Notes: a model not told the origin generated them from the sequence alone. Counted from the first letter of the stretch, positions 12,524 to 23,923 are shown. The stretch: DNA of 64,000 nucleotides from Rhyacophila brunnea (GCA_022495005.1 JAGYXB010000020.1:1612001-1676000), one strand, 5' to 3'. Program-made: numbers and translations.

Positions 12524-12672
12524 AAAATGGTGTCAGCCACTTGCTCAAACTATTAGGTCTTACCCTGACACACAAATTGAAAAGCAATATGTGTACTTGC
12601 CAGACCCAGGATTTGAACCTGGGACCCACGGCATAATAGTCCAACGCTTAAGCCGCGCGGCCACCGTGAGCG
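12524..12672 (-). mobile_element. tRNA-derived SINE
   Basis: On the minus strand it begins with a tRNA-like head carrying GTGGCCGCGCGGCTTAAG and a B box (CCCAGGTTCAAATCCTGGG). The shared body follows (AAGTACACATATTG, ACCTAATAG, GAGCAAGTGGCTGACA). The same body follows the heads at 41096-41283 and 62638-62820, which identifies a SINE rather than a tRNA gene. Confidence 0.75.
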
Positions 12673-12738
12673 TTATACATAATACGACACATCAATACTA
12701 CAATATGTCATTAAATAGGTACCTACTATAACTAGATA

Positions 12739-13754
12739 GGTACCGTAAAACCCCCTAACTTCGCCAAGTGTCCCTAACTTCACCTAAATCAATTAAACAC
12801 TAAAAACTCATGTTTTTACTATTGCACCACTTTAAGTCACTGAGGCGATTTTAAAGATAATATTCGTCCTGTCACCACACAATTTTCAAACCGCCATTAT
12901 TTTCGCCGTGTTTGTGTACGTACCGTTTTTTCGAGTCCGGTTTGAAGAGATTTTTTCGGAATACCTCTGAACTTTTGCTGATTTCTACGAATCTTGTAGA
13001 GGTAGGTTCTTCATATTTTTAATATAATATAGTGATATAGTCTGCTTGCCAAATGTAACGTGCGATTTCCGATATTTATAATAAAACATCAATTATTTGA
13101 GTATGCAATGTCAGGCTATGTTTTTTGAACTACTTGTTCCTACACTTCCCCTGGCTTTAGGGTTGTCACAAAAAAACGATTTTCTTGAAATAAATGTATT
13201 TTTTTTATTTTTATTGTTTTTAGACAAAAACTATTCATCACTTTGAATCACCAGTTAACAATTTTTCTCATATTTCCTTTATTAAAAATTTACTATGTAA
13301 ATCAACACATAAAAATGATACTATAATGCTTTGGGTTTTGGTAACCCTAGCGTAAATTGGTAGGTTGTATGAAACAGTCATTGAAGTGATTCCTATCTTC
13401 GCCAACGTAGATATTTCTTTAAAATATGTCAAATTGTCTCTAGCATAAGACCTGAATTTGCTTAAGGCTATTTTTTAATAGATTTCGTGAGTATCCATAG
13501 ACAATATTTTTTTATTGTACCTACTAAAACACCTTAGGCGAAGTTAGGGAATCGTGCCGTAACTTCGTCTATATAAAAAATAGTGATTTATTGTATTATT
13601 TAGTATGAAAAGGGTATTACTTCAATATAAATAAAATTAAACACTATCATTGTGCATTTCATAAGATCTATAAGACTTCATATTGGTGGATATTTTGGTG
13701 GCAAAACGACTTTCTGTTAAAAAACCGGGCGAAGTTAGGGGGTTTTACGGTACC
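12739..13754. mobile_element. 1-kb non-autonomous element with perfect terminal inverted repeats
   Basis: GGTACCGTAAAACCCCCTAA at the left faces its exact complement at the right; the arms extend through AACTTCGCC. TA dinucleotides flank both ends (12737-12738 and 13755-13756), as in the Tc1/mariner/pogo group. No transposase frame inside. Its right end interrupts the MADF-domain frame next to it. Confidence 0.75.
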
Positions 13755-14192
13755 TAATATATTCGATACAACACAACAGTGACTCGTATGAGAACCACGA
13801 GGGTTCATTTTTGCTGTAGCCCCAGCTCCACTCCTTGTTGTTTCCTTAGTCTTGTGGAGCTCCTTTGAAAAATACGAACTCAAGCTCTCAATTTTATTTT
13901 TAACCCCTGTTATCGACATGCCATTTGACTCGTATGCAAACCACGAGGATTCATGCTTGTTGTTAGCCCCAGCGCCACTCTTTGTTCCCTTTGTTTTATG
14001 GCACTCCTTGGAAAAGTAGAACCATAAACATTTTATTTTTACCCCTAAAACTGACATTCCAAATTTTCCTACCAATAATATGTAGGCATCATTGCGCTTC
14101 AGTTTGTTCGTATAGTCTTTATGGTTATATCCCATAATGCGCAATGTGCCCTTACTCTCAATAAAATCCATTGTAATCATTTCAGTCGACAT
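13754..14192 (-). pseudogene. MADF-domain protein, truncated by a transposon
   Basis: The minus-strand frame opens with MSTEMITMDFIESKGTLRI and continues with KDYTNKLKRNDAY, a YFSKECHKTKGTKSGAGA string, then WFAYESNGM. This order (FIE, YxNKxKRxxA, FxKExxKxKxxKSGAGA, WxAY) matches MADF/Adf-1-type Myb-like DNA-binding domains. A second partial unit follows (YFSKELHKTKETTRSGAGA), so the segment is duplicated inside the frame. The frame then runs into the inverted repeat of the element at 12739-13754, which supplies the last 36 residues and the stop. It is probably a broken regulator gene or transposon-associated ORF. A GC-richer, promoter-like stretch lies upstream at 14290-14480. Confidence 0.55.
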
Positions 14193-14644
14193 TTTGCAAA
14201 AAATCGTAATATTCCAATACTAAAATGCATCCAATATGATCAAATAGACTCTAATAAATACACTTATTGACAACGCAACTGACAGCCAAATGCACGAACG
14301 ACCCGAATCTTACCGAAAAAATACGAAGCTGCTGGGGTGTTGAACAGAAATCCAAGCCGGTCGGATCGCAGTGCGTTAGTACTTTCATCACAAAATGGCG
14401 GCCATTTTCAACCCGATTTCAAGGTCGACGACGCATGCCCTGAGTTCAATTCGTGAGACGTATGGAAAAGTCCCGAGTGTAGACCCGGCTAATGACATTC
14501 ATTATTTACATAGATTTTATATTTCATTTCAGAGTTAAATATATTTTTAAGAATACCAAACAAAAAATTGTATTTATATGAAGTATGTAATGGAGTATAT
14601 GTAGCAATTTTATAATGTTATAGGTATAAATTAAATTATTTCAG

Positions 14645-14765
14645 ATTTCCGAAAAATGAAGTTCTTCGGAAATTGTGGATTGATGCAGTCGGGCGGGAGA
14701 GCTGGGTGCCATCTAAATATTCATTACTGTGTGGGAAGCATTTCTCGGAAAGTGACGTTAAATGA
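14645..14765 (+). pseudogene. THAP zinc-finger exon (partial)
   Basis: After a TTATTTCAG acceptor, the frame reads FPKNEVLRKLWIDAVGR, then ESWVPS and LLCGKHFSESD, then a stop. These are the second half of a THAP domain (RFP, W, and the C..H of the C2CH zinc site). The first half, with its two Cys, was not found upstream. No clear donor precedes the stop. THAP domains occur in host genes and in P-element transposases, so either origin is possible. Confidence 0.6.
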
Positions 14766-14769
14766 GTTT

Positions 14770-15430
14770 TAAAGTTAAATGAGAGTTAAAAAATAGATAA
14801 AATATTGTAATTAACTATATAATCAAATTTTCAACATACCTACCTGTATTTTGTCTCTAATAGGTTTGTATAAACAAGTAATTTTATACACAATATGTCA
14901 AAAACGAACCCATGTTATATTTTTATTTCATAAAATATTTTCAAAATACACATGTGTAAATAGGTAGGTAATATAATAATTTTTTTTTTGTTTGTAATTA
15001 ACTGTAATTATTTGTGTTTTTTATTTAACCGTTTTATCTAAACAATAATGCTATGTTATTTTATATAGAACAATATGTAAAAACAAGACCATATTTCTTA
15101 TTCCAATATTTAACCATTTGCTATTAACTGATTTGTGTATAATTTTTCGTAATATTATTGTGTTTTTGTGTTATTAAAAATAAAATACTTACATCCATTT
15201 GCATTATTTTTTCTTACCCTGAATCCTAGTAAAGTTTTTATTGCGGGAACTTTTTATAATGAAAATACGTTTATCATAAATTGGTTGTAAGCTTGTGTTG
15301 ATAAAAAAAAATACTCAGTGGGGCGTTTTAATGTCCAAGTATGGCCCATTTGCAGCAAAGTGTACCTAATTTCAGAGAAGTAGAACTTTCTCTCACAAAA
15401 CGAGTACACACTGACATTTGTGTGCTACCT
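14770..15430. other. Non-coding stretch, nothing recognised
   Basis: Very AT-rich sequence with poly-A and poly-T runs. No frame of note. Confidence 0.4.
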
Positions 15431-16639
15431 CTGGGGGAGGAGTCCAATCTCTTTGCACTTACCCCAAAAAAAATGTTTTAGTCCATTTTGTTGAAATTCT
15501 ATACTGTAGTTTTAACTCAAGACTAAATAACCATTAAATGAAATATTACCTTTATATGCATATAATATATTATGGTTTTGAAGTACTTTTGGAATAAAGA
15601 TGAATTTAGTTACACTTACCCCAATATTGGGGTAAGTATAACAACCTGACTAGTGATCAAAAAATATTAAAATGTTGTATTATAGTAATATATGCAGTGA
15701 GTTCCTTATGGACATATTAATTGTAATGCTTTTGTAGATCCTATGGTAAAGTTTACAACTGTTTAAAACACACCTATTCATCATGAACCAGGTTGAAATT
15801 CATCTCATTGAATTATGTATATGTCACACTTACCCGACTCACCTTATAATTATTATTATTATAAAAAAATTATTGTTTTTGAACATTACAAAAACAAATC
15901 TGAAGTGAGTGGCAGACGGGTAGATGGAGTGCTTCCACTTATTGTATCATAGACAATCAGATTATGTACAAACATTATAATATAATGTAGTATCTGGAAT
16001 TTTCTAGTTGCTTCACAACCTAACCAGTTTGACTCCATAGAAAAAAATATTCGCTTCTAATGTTTCAAATGTTATAACAGAAAATAACGTACTCCTTCTA
16101 TAGTCAGATTTCTTTGTTGTAAACAGTTTTTATCTTTTCTTTAGCTACACATTTTAGCTATGGGCAGCACAGCGCGACTATTTAGTCTATGGTAATTGTA
16201 CGTTAAAAGCGCGGTAACGGTCTGTCACCCACTTCGCTTTTATTTTTATTAATTTAAATAATGTGACGTATAGATTTGTAGATATTCAATATTTTATCAT
16301 AAAATAAACTGCATAAAAAGTGTTATGTAAACTTTTTAAGTGTATAAGTAAATCATATGGTAAGTTGCATATCTTTTGAATGGCACAATGGCTTTTTACT
16401 CATCGGTCATCATTATCATAATATTATGATTGTCATTTTAATTTGCACCTTTGAGATAGGTACTGTTATTGTTTCCTATTTAAGTTATACTCAGTTAAAC
16501 TTTTCTCATATGTAGCGGTATCTTTTCTCTCTATTCTTCCTAAATAGAGAAAGTAATCCTTTCATTATTTCACTTGTTCTCATTCGCGAATTTCGTTTGT
16601 GATAATTTTTTTTTTTCGTTAACAATGGTGGTGGATAAA

Positions 16640-16890
16640 AGTTTGGTAATTGTGCCGCAGAGGTAGCCATGCGCTTTTATATATATTTTTTTTACGAAAA
16701 CAGTGTCGGCGCATTGGCTTTTCGATCCAATAATCGTTAATTAAAAATTTGAAATTTTCATACATTCTGATGCACCGTGATCACAAACTGATTATATGAG
16801 ATAATTTTAGGTTATGTTAGGTTAGGTTTGGTTTGGTCTTAAAAGAAAGTTGTAAAATCTCATGGCCACCTCTGCTGCACATTTACCAAA
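16640..16890. repeat. Dispersed repeat, inverted copy at 9290-9510
   Basis: GTGCCGCAG, GGCTTTTCGATCC and a CAAACCAAACCTAAC-like stretch (given as on the other strand) occur in both regions in opposite orientation. It lies just upstream of the gene at 17073, so it could be part of that gene's 5' region. Confidence 0.45.
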
Positions 16891-17057
16891 AGTTTAATTA
16901 ACAATTTACCTAAACAACGCCTGAAGTGATTAGTGATCATGGATAATATTCGTAAATGGTTAGTGATATTCTAATTATATGGATATCGGCCCAACAGTAC
17001 CAAAGCTGCGTGAGTAGGTAGTGATTTTGCCAAATTTAATTGAATATATTTTTACAG

Positions 17058-17072
17058 GTACTATGTTTCAAA
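17058..17072 (+). promoter_or_regulatory. 3' splice acceptor and short upstream ORF before the 975-residue gene
   Basis: TATTTTTACAG ends at 17057, so the coding exon probably begins at 17058 behind a non-coding first exon that I could not place. An ATG at 17063 opens a five-codon frame (MFQNV) that stops at 17078-17080, overlapping the main start at 17073. It could lower translation; this is inference. Confidence 0.5.
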
Positions 17073-20000
17073 ATGTTTGATGATAAACTTACTGGATCAA
17101 CTTTCGGAGAACGGAGAAAAGTGTTCAATAAATTAGTGTCCGCTGGCAACAATGAAGAATTGTCTCCAGAAAATGTTGCAACGCTCACATCGAAAAGCCA
17201 AGCCATGCAAGTTTACATGGCTGCTCTCGCGGACCGATTACAGAACGAGCAAGTCGTGTGGGCAGTCCTCCGTTCGGGCAACCTAATGACAATCAAGAAG
17301 GTCATGAAATACAAATGGTTCTTCGAGAAGAAGACCACTCTCATGAACACCGACTATGTCTTCCGAGAAATCTTTCCGAATGTTTCGTATGGCGTCCGGT
17401 CGAAGATAATCTCTCGTTTAGGAATTTTTCTCAAAGATGAGAGTATGGCTGAAGAGTTTTATATTAAAACCTGTCAAGAATACAGCAGGGTAGCCGCAGA
17501 GTCGATTTTACCAGCCTGCTCATTGTCGTTTGTCAAGGACACTTTGTTGAAGATTCCGGATTTTGTAATTCAATGTCAAACTTTGATAAAGATCTACAAG
17601 AGAGATCCTGAGGTTGCTATTGAATTTATCGATAAGTATTTCAGCATGGACCGAGAGACCCTTTTTCCATTTTCACAAAGGGAAAATAAGATCAACTTCC
17701 AAGTGTTTTGGAAACAATTGGTGCAACATCATCCCGAACGATTCATTCGGCTCTATTTAAAATATAATAAAATATTCACTGTGAAGTTCGGCTACCGTAA
17801 CAGTCTATCATTGCTCAAGTGTGACCTGAAAACAATCATTGATAATGAAATTTTCCTCCGTATTCTTAACAAAGAAGCCTTTCACCGCATGGTAAAAGGA
17901 GAAAATTTAGATAAGGTACTGTTGTATATGAGGGGCTCAGAAATGATCTGGTTTCTAAAGCGTTTCAAGCCAATGGAAAAACTGTCACATATCACCAAGA
18001 CGCATGCAACAGCACATGATAGAGACTTGTTGACAACCGATATGATCATTGACATGGGTATGGCCGAGTGCTTGAACCCCGAAGTTCGCATATCTTGGGC
18101 AAAAAAAAAGCTTGCTAAAATCAGGCGTGGCGAGATTGGTATTTCGCATTATTATTATATTACTCATCTCTCCACTGCTGAAGCTATTCCTCGTTACTTG
18201 AGATTGTGTGAGAAAGCTCCAACAGAAGATCAAAGATTGGAACTGCTTGAATTTGCAGTGTGGTGTTGCAAAAGGAACAGTGATGATGCAGCTCTATTAA
18301 ATCTGATGAGACACGTTAGCCAGTGTCACACTAATGATGCAGTAAAGTTGCGCTGCGATTTTTTAAAAGAGGTTAATAGTTTATTCAAATTGCATAAACT
18401 CACCGCCCCGCATTGGGAAGTCATCAACGAAATGATCCAAGTAATGTTCTCAAATAACGAGATAGAGCAGAATCATCTTGAAGAATTCTTACGCTCTGTA
18501 TTGGCGGAGTATCTTCAATACCGACTCGACAATAATATGGAGATTGATTCGGTGATTGACATAATGATGAAGTATGACACAGGTACCGTTAATTATTGCT
18601 GTCACAATATGGAATATGAGAGAAGGATCATGGATTTGTTTTTCCAACGATATAGAATTTTGACTGCAAGAAAACCTTTCGGCGATGTCTTCGAACGGAA
18701 TGTCTTAATTCTCTTAGACTCCTATGTCTTGTGGAATATCAACCACAAGAAACACCGACGTTCGTTTACTGAATGCGTTTGGTTGATGGAGATTTTAAAA
18801 CGGTGGATCAAAAAAACAAATTCGGAGAAGGTATCCCGAAGTTCAATATTATCCAGACTCCAAGATGATCTCCCGACTCGCATAATGTTGGCGGAGGAAA
18901 TATTCAATGTCACTACTTCCGAAAAGATAATTAGCAATCTTGTCAAACATGATATTGCTATACTCTTGAATAACATGGATTCCTTTGTGATGCGCGTCGT
19001 ACACCATCTGTCTCTGCGTAAGAATGTGCGGCTGTTTCATCAGATCCGGGCATTCATGCGAAAACCCATTGGAGATCTCTTGAAGAGCAAACTCAATAAA
19101 TTGGAAAACAAACCTGAACAAGATAAGGATAAAGCCGCAGTTGTGATAGCATTGGGTTTTTTACTCGATATTGATGATTTTGAAATGTTAATTCGAGGTT
19201 ATCTGCCGAGTCAAACCAAAATTGATCCGTCAGCTATGGACGGTGGAGAGCCGGAAATGATAGGAGTCATCTGCGGACTGGTGAAGTGTGTCAATCCGCC
19301 AGTGTCATTAGATATCTTATCGCGTTTGGCCAAAGACGACTACTTCGAACTTGTATTGCCGTCTCTGTTCTCCATTATTTTTAAGAGGTCTTCGAACGAA
19401 AGTCACAAGTTTGTCAAAGATCTCACAGAACAACCCGTCTCCGTGAAGAAACACGCCATCCGGCTGGCTTATTTCTTTTACCCAAAAGAGTTTTTACCAG
19501 ATTTTTACAAGACCACGTGGGAAGTATCGAAAAGTCGCTTCGTGAGGCAAGTCGTTATCAAGTGGACATTCAAGTACATGGTAGCTGAATCAGACCTTGT
19601 TAGATATAAAGAAATATGGCAAATTTTGAAATCATTTATCAAAGGATTCAAAAATAATGACGAATCCATGTTTAAATATTGCTATGAGGCGATCAGCATT
19701 CGCCCTGAGATCGCAGATGATTTCTGCCAGACGTCATGGTACACCTTAAAACTTCTTAAGGCGGAAAAATTCTTTACCTGGAAAAAATTACCAGATATCG
19801 CTGGCAGCTTGCACGTTGTCATCCCTTTTCTTAATGATGATTTTTGTGAGAGCATCATTCGCGAGTATTTTGAATTATTTAAACCACCAATAACCAACAA
19901 GGCAAAAAAAAGCAACAAGGATTGCCTTGACGAATTCTTTTATGCGTGTCTGATAGCAGACGGGAAAGTACCCAATATTAAAGCTATGTATCACCGGTAG
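17073..20000 (+). CDS. Large all-helical protein of unknown function (975 aa)
   Basis: A single uninterrupted frame encodes 975 residues starting MFDDKLTGSTFGERRKVF. I chose this ATG because the longer frame begins upstream of a strong splice acceptor (17057). I do not recognise the family. No signal peptide, membrane segment, zinc-binding cluster or nucleotide-binding motif is visible. The sequence is rich in amphipathic helix patterns of about 35-45 residues (for example WFFEKKTTLMN, LKIPDFVIQCQTLIKIY, HYYYITHLSTAEAIPRYLRL, VVIALGFLLDIDDFEML). This suggests a HEAT/ARM-like solenoid and a cytosolic or nuclear protein. Codon use looks host-like and the frame is intact over 2.9 kb amid decayed repeats, which argues for selection. 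AATAAA signals follow at 20017 and 20188. Intronless coding could mean a retrocopy or a lineage-specific multigene family. Confidence 0.85.
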   Translation: MFDDKLTGSTFGERRKVFNKLVSAGNNEELSPENVATLTSKSQAMQVYMAALADRLQNEQVVWAVLRSGNLMTIKKVMKYKWFFEKKTTLMNTDYVFREIFPNVSYGVRSKIISRLGIFLKDESMAEEFYIKTCQEYSRVAAESILPACSLSFVKDTLLKIPDFVIQCQTLIKIYKRDPEVAIEFIDKYFSMDRETLFPFSQRENKINFQVFWKQLVQHHPERFIRLYLKYNKIFTVKFGYRNSLSLLKCDLKTIIDNEIFLRILNKEAFHRMVKGENLDKVLLYMRGSEMIWFLKRFKPMEKLSHITKTHATAHDRDLLTTDMIIDMGMAECLNPEVRISWAKKKLAKIRRGEIGISHYYYITHLSTAEAIPRYLRLCEKAPTEDQRLELLEFAVWCCKRNSDDAALLNLMRHVSQCHTNDAVKLRCDFLKEVNSLFKLHKLTAPHWEVINEMIQVMFSNNEIEQNHLEEFLRSVLAEYLQYRLDNNMEIDSVIDIMMKYDTGTVNYCCHNMEYERRIMDLFFQRYRILTARKPFGDVFERNVLILLDSYVLWNINHKKHRRSFTECVWLMEILKRWIKKTNSEKVSRSSILSRLQDDLPTRIMLAEEIFNVTTSEKIISNLVKHDIAILLNNMDSFVMRVVHHLSLRKNVRLFHQIRAFMRKPIGDLLKSKLNKLENKPEQDKDKAAVVIALGFLLDIDDFEMLIRGYLPSQTKIDPSAMDGGEPEMIGVICGLVKCVNPPVSLDILSRLAKDDYFELVLPSLFSIIFKRSSNESHKFVKDLTEQPVSVKKHAIRLAYFFYPKEFLPDFYKTTWEVSKSRFVRQVVIKWTFKYMVAESDLVRYKEIWQILKSFIKGFKNNDESMFKYCYEAISIRPEIADDFCQTSWYTLKLLKAEKFFTWKKLPDIAGSLHVVIPFLNDDFCESIIREYFELFKPPITNKAKKSNKDCLDEFFYACLIADGKVPNIKAMYHR

Positions 20001-20016
20001 TAGCCGACTCAGCCAA

Positions 20017-20022
20017 AATAAA
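20017..20022 (+). terminator. Poly(A) signal AATAAA of the 975-aa gene
   Basis: AATAAA lies 17 bases after the TAG stop. A second copy at 20188-20193 gives a more usual 3' UTR length. Confidence 0.5.
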
Positions 20023-20267
20023 AGTAACTTTACTGTGAAGTGTGATAACGGGAGAAGATGGATCAAGATGTCGGAGGTGGTTTGGACCTGCCATAGGTTG
20101 TTATGTCGTCAACCGTAAATTGAGCCATTTGCATACCACGGTGTAAGTAGTTGGATACATATTTAGATTATAAGTTGATGACAATTTAATAAAAGTGATT
20201 TGTGATATATGATAATCAAATTTAGGTATTGCATTATATTCGAATGATTAAGATGTATGCTTGAGGG

Positions 20268-20732
20268 CCTTTACTGAGCCGTTTTTAAAGAGGCATCTAG
20301 CGGAAAAATACGAAGCTAGCAATTTGAGATTTTTTTTTGATAATTTACAATTTCTACTGTATTAATTAATAAATATGTATCTGAAAACATTAAAAAGAAA
20401 AATATTTTTTATTTTAAGTCAAAGATAAACTTAAAATTGTAAAAAATGTAATAAAATGTGAAGTTGTTGAATCGGACCGCATCTTATTATTACATATTAT
20501 ATTTTATGGTCATATTTATTATTAAAATTTAGTTTATTAAGTTTTCTAAGCATCGCCTAAGAGATTTTTGACTAATTCATAGTTTTAATATTTTTTATAT
20601 CTATTTTAAAAAACAAACAAAAACAAAAAATATAAATGTGTATAACTTGAAATCCTTTTTATTATTAAAAATTTTATTAAAAATCTCAAATTTTTCCGCT
20701 AGGTGCCTCTTTAAAAAAAGGCTCAGTAAAGG
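20268..20732. mobile_element. Short inverted-repeat element (465 bp)
   Basis: CCTTTACTGAGCC then AAAGAGGCATCTAGCGGAAAA at the left faces GAGGTGCC..GGCTCAGTAAAGG at the right, about 40 bases with few mismatches. No clear target duplication. The core is AT-rich and non-coding. Confidence 0.7.
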
Positions 20733-20969
20733 TTTCACCTTAACGAAAGATTTATATACTACAAATAGATTGTATTGAAATGTCAGTGGTAGCAATGTCA
20801 GTGGTGATTACCACCTGTTCTACTAGGCCCAGCAGCCCGTGGTGCTGTTAAACGACATCTTGAAGGCCTAAATCACGAATAATCATGTAATGTGTCATTA
20901 ATTTTAATATAATGATGAGAATTGACAGATTTAAAAGAAAAGTCATTGATTTTAATAAAACAAAAAATC

Positions 20970-21332
20970 TCAGTCACAGGACATTGCGGTTTTCTTCCGT
21001 GGAGGTGCCTTCACTCTTCTTGCCCTGATTGTGGTCAATTCAGACGGTGTGCACTTTCTCAAACATTTAAATTGTCCGGTGGGTTTATCCCTGCACATCT
21101 TTACGGGAGTGTAATAAACATTCTTGTTTGCCTCGGCAACTTTCTTCACTTTGGAAGATAATTTTTTAATCTTTGTATATTTTGGTTTAGTTATAATCTT
21201 CGATTTTTGTTCAAATTAATGCTTGACTTCTGTTTTAGCTTTTCTTGTACAATTCTTGGCTGATCCATTTTTTGTTGTATTAGTAGTCTTTTCACCTTTT
21301 GTGGATGTGCAAATGCAAATAAATTTTGACAT
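20970..21332 (-). pseudogene. Lysine-rich broken reading frame
   Basis: From an ATG at 21332 the minus strand reads MSKFICICTSTKGEKTTNTT and stays Lys/Thr-rich to a stop. A +1 shift then continues with ITKPKYTKIKKLSSKVKK, followed by PVKMCRDKPTGQFKCLRKC and ending APPRKKTAMSCD. The composition recalls a basic nuclear or ribosomal protein, but I cannot name it. A frame break and no neighbouring exon suggest a pseudogene. Confidence 0.25.
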
Positions 21333-21914
21333 AATGAGTAACTTCAAAAACAATTAATTTAAACAATAAAACATAATTAAATAAATTTGGAATTTTGCTA
21401 TACTAGGTTTTTGCCAAAAAGATTTTTGATTGTTTTGTTTATAAATAGAATTCTAAAAAATTCTCTATTCAAAAATGATTCGATTACAACCATAGATAAC
21501 AGACGTATATATTATATATTACAACCTTTTGGAAATGGAAGAATTTTACAGTTTTAATTAGTTTCTTAGTAGAATAGAAAATTTTCATTTACATCAAACT
21601 GTATATTGAGATGATGCTTTTGATGTTGGCAAAGAAAACTCTCGTGAAATAGACAGCTTTACCATCGGAACGCGTTATTTGACACCCCGACCAAGTGACT
21701 GACGTCCCTAAGCATAGTGCCGCACTTAAGCAGGCTTACAATGCCGTTCCCTTTCATTTTAGTTTGAAATTGTCTGTAAAATCATTAGGTACCTACTTAT
21801 CTATTTTTTTTTTTTTTTTGGCAATCTTAAACTGTTTTTTTTTTAAATAACATTCACACAATCAACTGAGAAATAGAGCAATTCCACGGAACCTACTCTC
21901 TAACAGTGGTGGTT

Positions 21915-22165
21915 TTAGGTACCATAGGCGGCTATCAACGGTAGATTATCATATTTATGTATTGAGGTGGTTAATTGTTACAATAAGTTAACCGACTAAA
22001 CTGTCAAAAACAAACCCTCACTTGGTTGTGTTTTCTAGAGAGAGATAGACAGTTTAGAAGGCTAACTTATTGTAACAATAATAATACCTCAATACAAAAA
22101 TATGATAAAGTGATAATATTTTATCATTTTAGCCGTGGATAGCCACCGTGTGTGAATAGACCCAC
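21915..22165. mobile_element. Foldback element family F, copy 1
   Basis: GGCTATCAACGGTAGATTAT and the following AATTGTTACAATAAGTTA are mirrored by TAACTTATTGTAACAATAAT..GGATAGCC. The same arrangement occurs at 44298-44959 and 52241-52513. Confidence 0.6.
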
Positions 22166-22484
22166 TGGAGCATACGGCGAAGACAGGTTGGGAGGCAACC
22201 TTGTAAAAATGTTGCCTGACAGATGAACCACCATTACAATATGTATTACAATGGGTCATGTCAGGATCTTTTCTGCTTCGATCAATTTTTTAATCTAAGA
22301 TGTTGATACTTTCTAATGAAGCGATGCCATCGTCTGCTGCATGGAAAAACGCCAACGTTCTCAAAAGTTGTAATATTTGTATTCGTTCCTTCATTCGTCG
22401 CCCCTATTCATGCCGTCCTTCATGACCTGTCTACCCCCATGGGACGTCACTGCCCGACCAGTATGTAGTATGGCCATGACTATA

Positions 22485-23045
22485 CAGTGGAACCTCTCAT
22501 AACGAGCAAAACGTAAAAAAATAGCTTCCTTAACGAGCGACATTTTGCATATCACGTGACGCGGAAGAGCTTATGGAGTTAAATCGTGTTTCACAGCAAG
22601 CAGTTGTGGAGAAGAGTTTGTCAGTGGAGGAGGAGGAGGTAGCAAAGCAACAATCTTCTGGCGCAATAAGAGAAATGCTGAAAGTATGGGAAACTGTTGC
22701 CTCGTATATTGAGAAGCATCAACTTAATATGTGCGCTACAAATTTATTTAATGATAATGCTGTCACATTTTCACCAAATTTTGAAGTGTAGGCAAAAACA
22801 AATGTCTCTAGACAGCTTTCTAGTAAAAAAGAATTAGTTATTGTCATAAATTCATAAATATAATAATACCTAAGTAATTTTCTTTGAATACATGTTACAA
22901 ATAAAAAAATGAGTATTTTTTTCGGCATATTCATCAGTCATATTTTACATTAATTTATATGGAAAAAATGGTTTCTCTTAACGAGTGTTTCACATTACGA
23001 GTAAGATTCTGGAACGAATTACGCTCATTATGAGAGGTTCCTCTG
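22485..23045 (+). mobile_element. pogo/Tigger element, deleted
   Basis: The ends CAGTGGAACCTCTCATAACG and TGAGAGGTTCCTCTG are Tigger-like and flanked by TA (22483-22484, 23046-23047). The frame at 22573-22791 is a transposase C-terminal remnant: GAIREMLKVWETVASYIEKH, ATNLFNDNAV, and a frame-shifted continuation after the stop at about 22791 that looks like KQMSLDSFLVKK. The catalytic region is gone. Confidence 0.75.
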
Positions 23046-23518
23046 TACAAGCCTTTACAAATTGAAGATTAACAAAAATAAAAAGATTTTCAAAAACGGA
23101 GGCTTGTTAACCTTTTTTTTGATTTTAATAAAATAGGATAAGAATAATTAGATTGAATATATTTTCAATACCTGTCATTTTTTCAAAAATATTTAATTTA
23201 TAAACCCTGATCTTTGAATGTTTTTAAAAATCTAGATAACCTACAAAAAGTCGTTGTTATCACATATAATTATTATAAAATACAACATTAAATATTGGAT
23301 GTCACAGAACCCGGAAATAACAAACGGTGATTGATTGTATTACATATTATTGTAAATACATATAAATAAAAGTATAAAAAGTCCAATAAAATAATAAAAC
23401 AGGTGGAATTATAGGTGGGGCAATCATAATAGAAATTTATTGAAAGATCATTCGAAGAAGAAAGTACCAATAGTTCACCTACTAGGTATTTGTAAACATC
23501 AGTATCTCTACCGTATTT

Positions 23519-23923
23519 CGTCACCGTAGATGTCAAGGGAGCCAGCCACAAATTTGGCAAAAATGAGTAAAGTACACAAAAGCATTTTAAAATCATCAAA
23601 GATGCTGTGGTCAATGGATTTAAGCCACAAAACTCTTTTGACTACCACACACACGTGTGCCAACTGTAGATTTCAATATTCAGTGGTCAAGAGATATAAC
23701 ACACATAACTTCTAAGATATTATTTTTTTTAGTTATTTGTACAAAATAATAAAAAGATAACACCACAAAGTATATTCTATGTTCAAAGTTTCAACGTTAT
23801 ATCTTTAAAAACAAAAAAATTCAATAAAAAAATGTTACTTTTTTTTGTCACACAAAATCTTTGTGCGCCTGTTTCTCAGCATTATGATTTTGTGGACTGG
23901 CTCCCTTGACATCTACGGTGACG
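23519..23923. mobile_element. Short inverted-repeat element (405 bp)
   Basis: CGTCACCGTAGATGTCAAGG and its continuation GAGCCAGCCACAAA are exactly or nearly mirrored at the right (TTTGTGGACTGGCTCCC..GGTGACG). No transposase, and no convincing target duplication. Confidence 0.7.

Larger units (their letters stand above)
9519..15844. mobile_element. Possible 6.3-kb inverted-repeat unit (pogo-like?)
   Basis: The left end (GGTAATGTGAATCGGGATAA) mirrors the right end (GTCACACTTACCCGACTCAC read on the other strand). The word CACTTACCC or its complement recurs near 9555, 11005, 15460, 15613, 15630 and 15828, mostly close to the two ends. Inside are a pogo/Tigger-like transposase remnant, a MADF-domain frame, a THAP exon and later insertions. 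No TA target is evident. The ends could instead belong to two separate elements. Confidence 0.35.

Noticed and set aside
12590..12672. tRNA gene on the minus strand
   Set aside because: The head is followed by the same body as two other copies, so it is a SINE.
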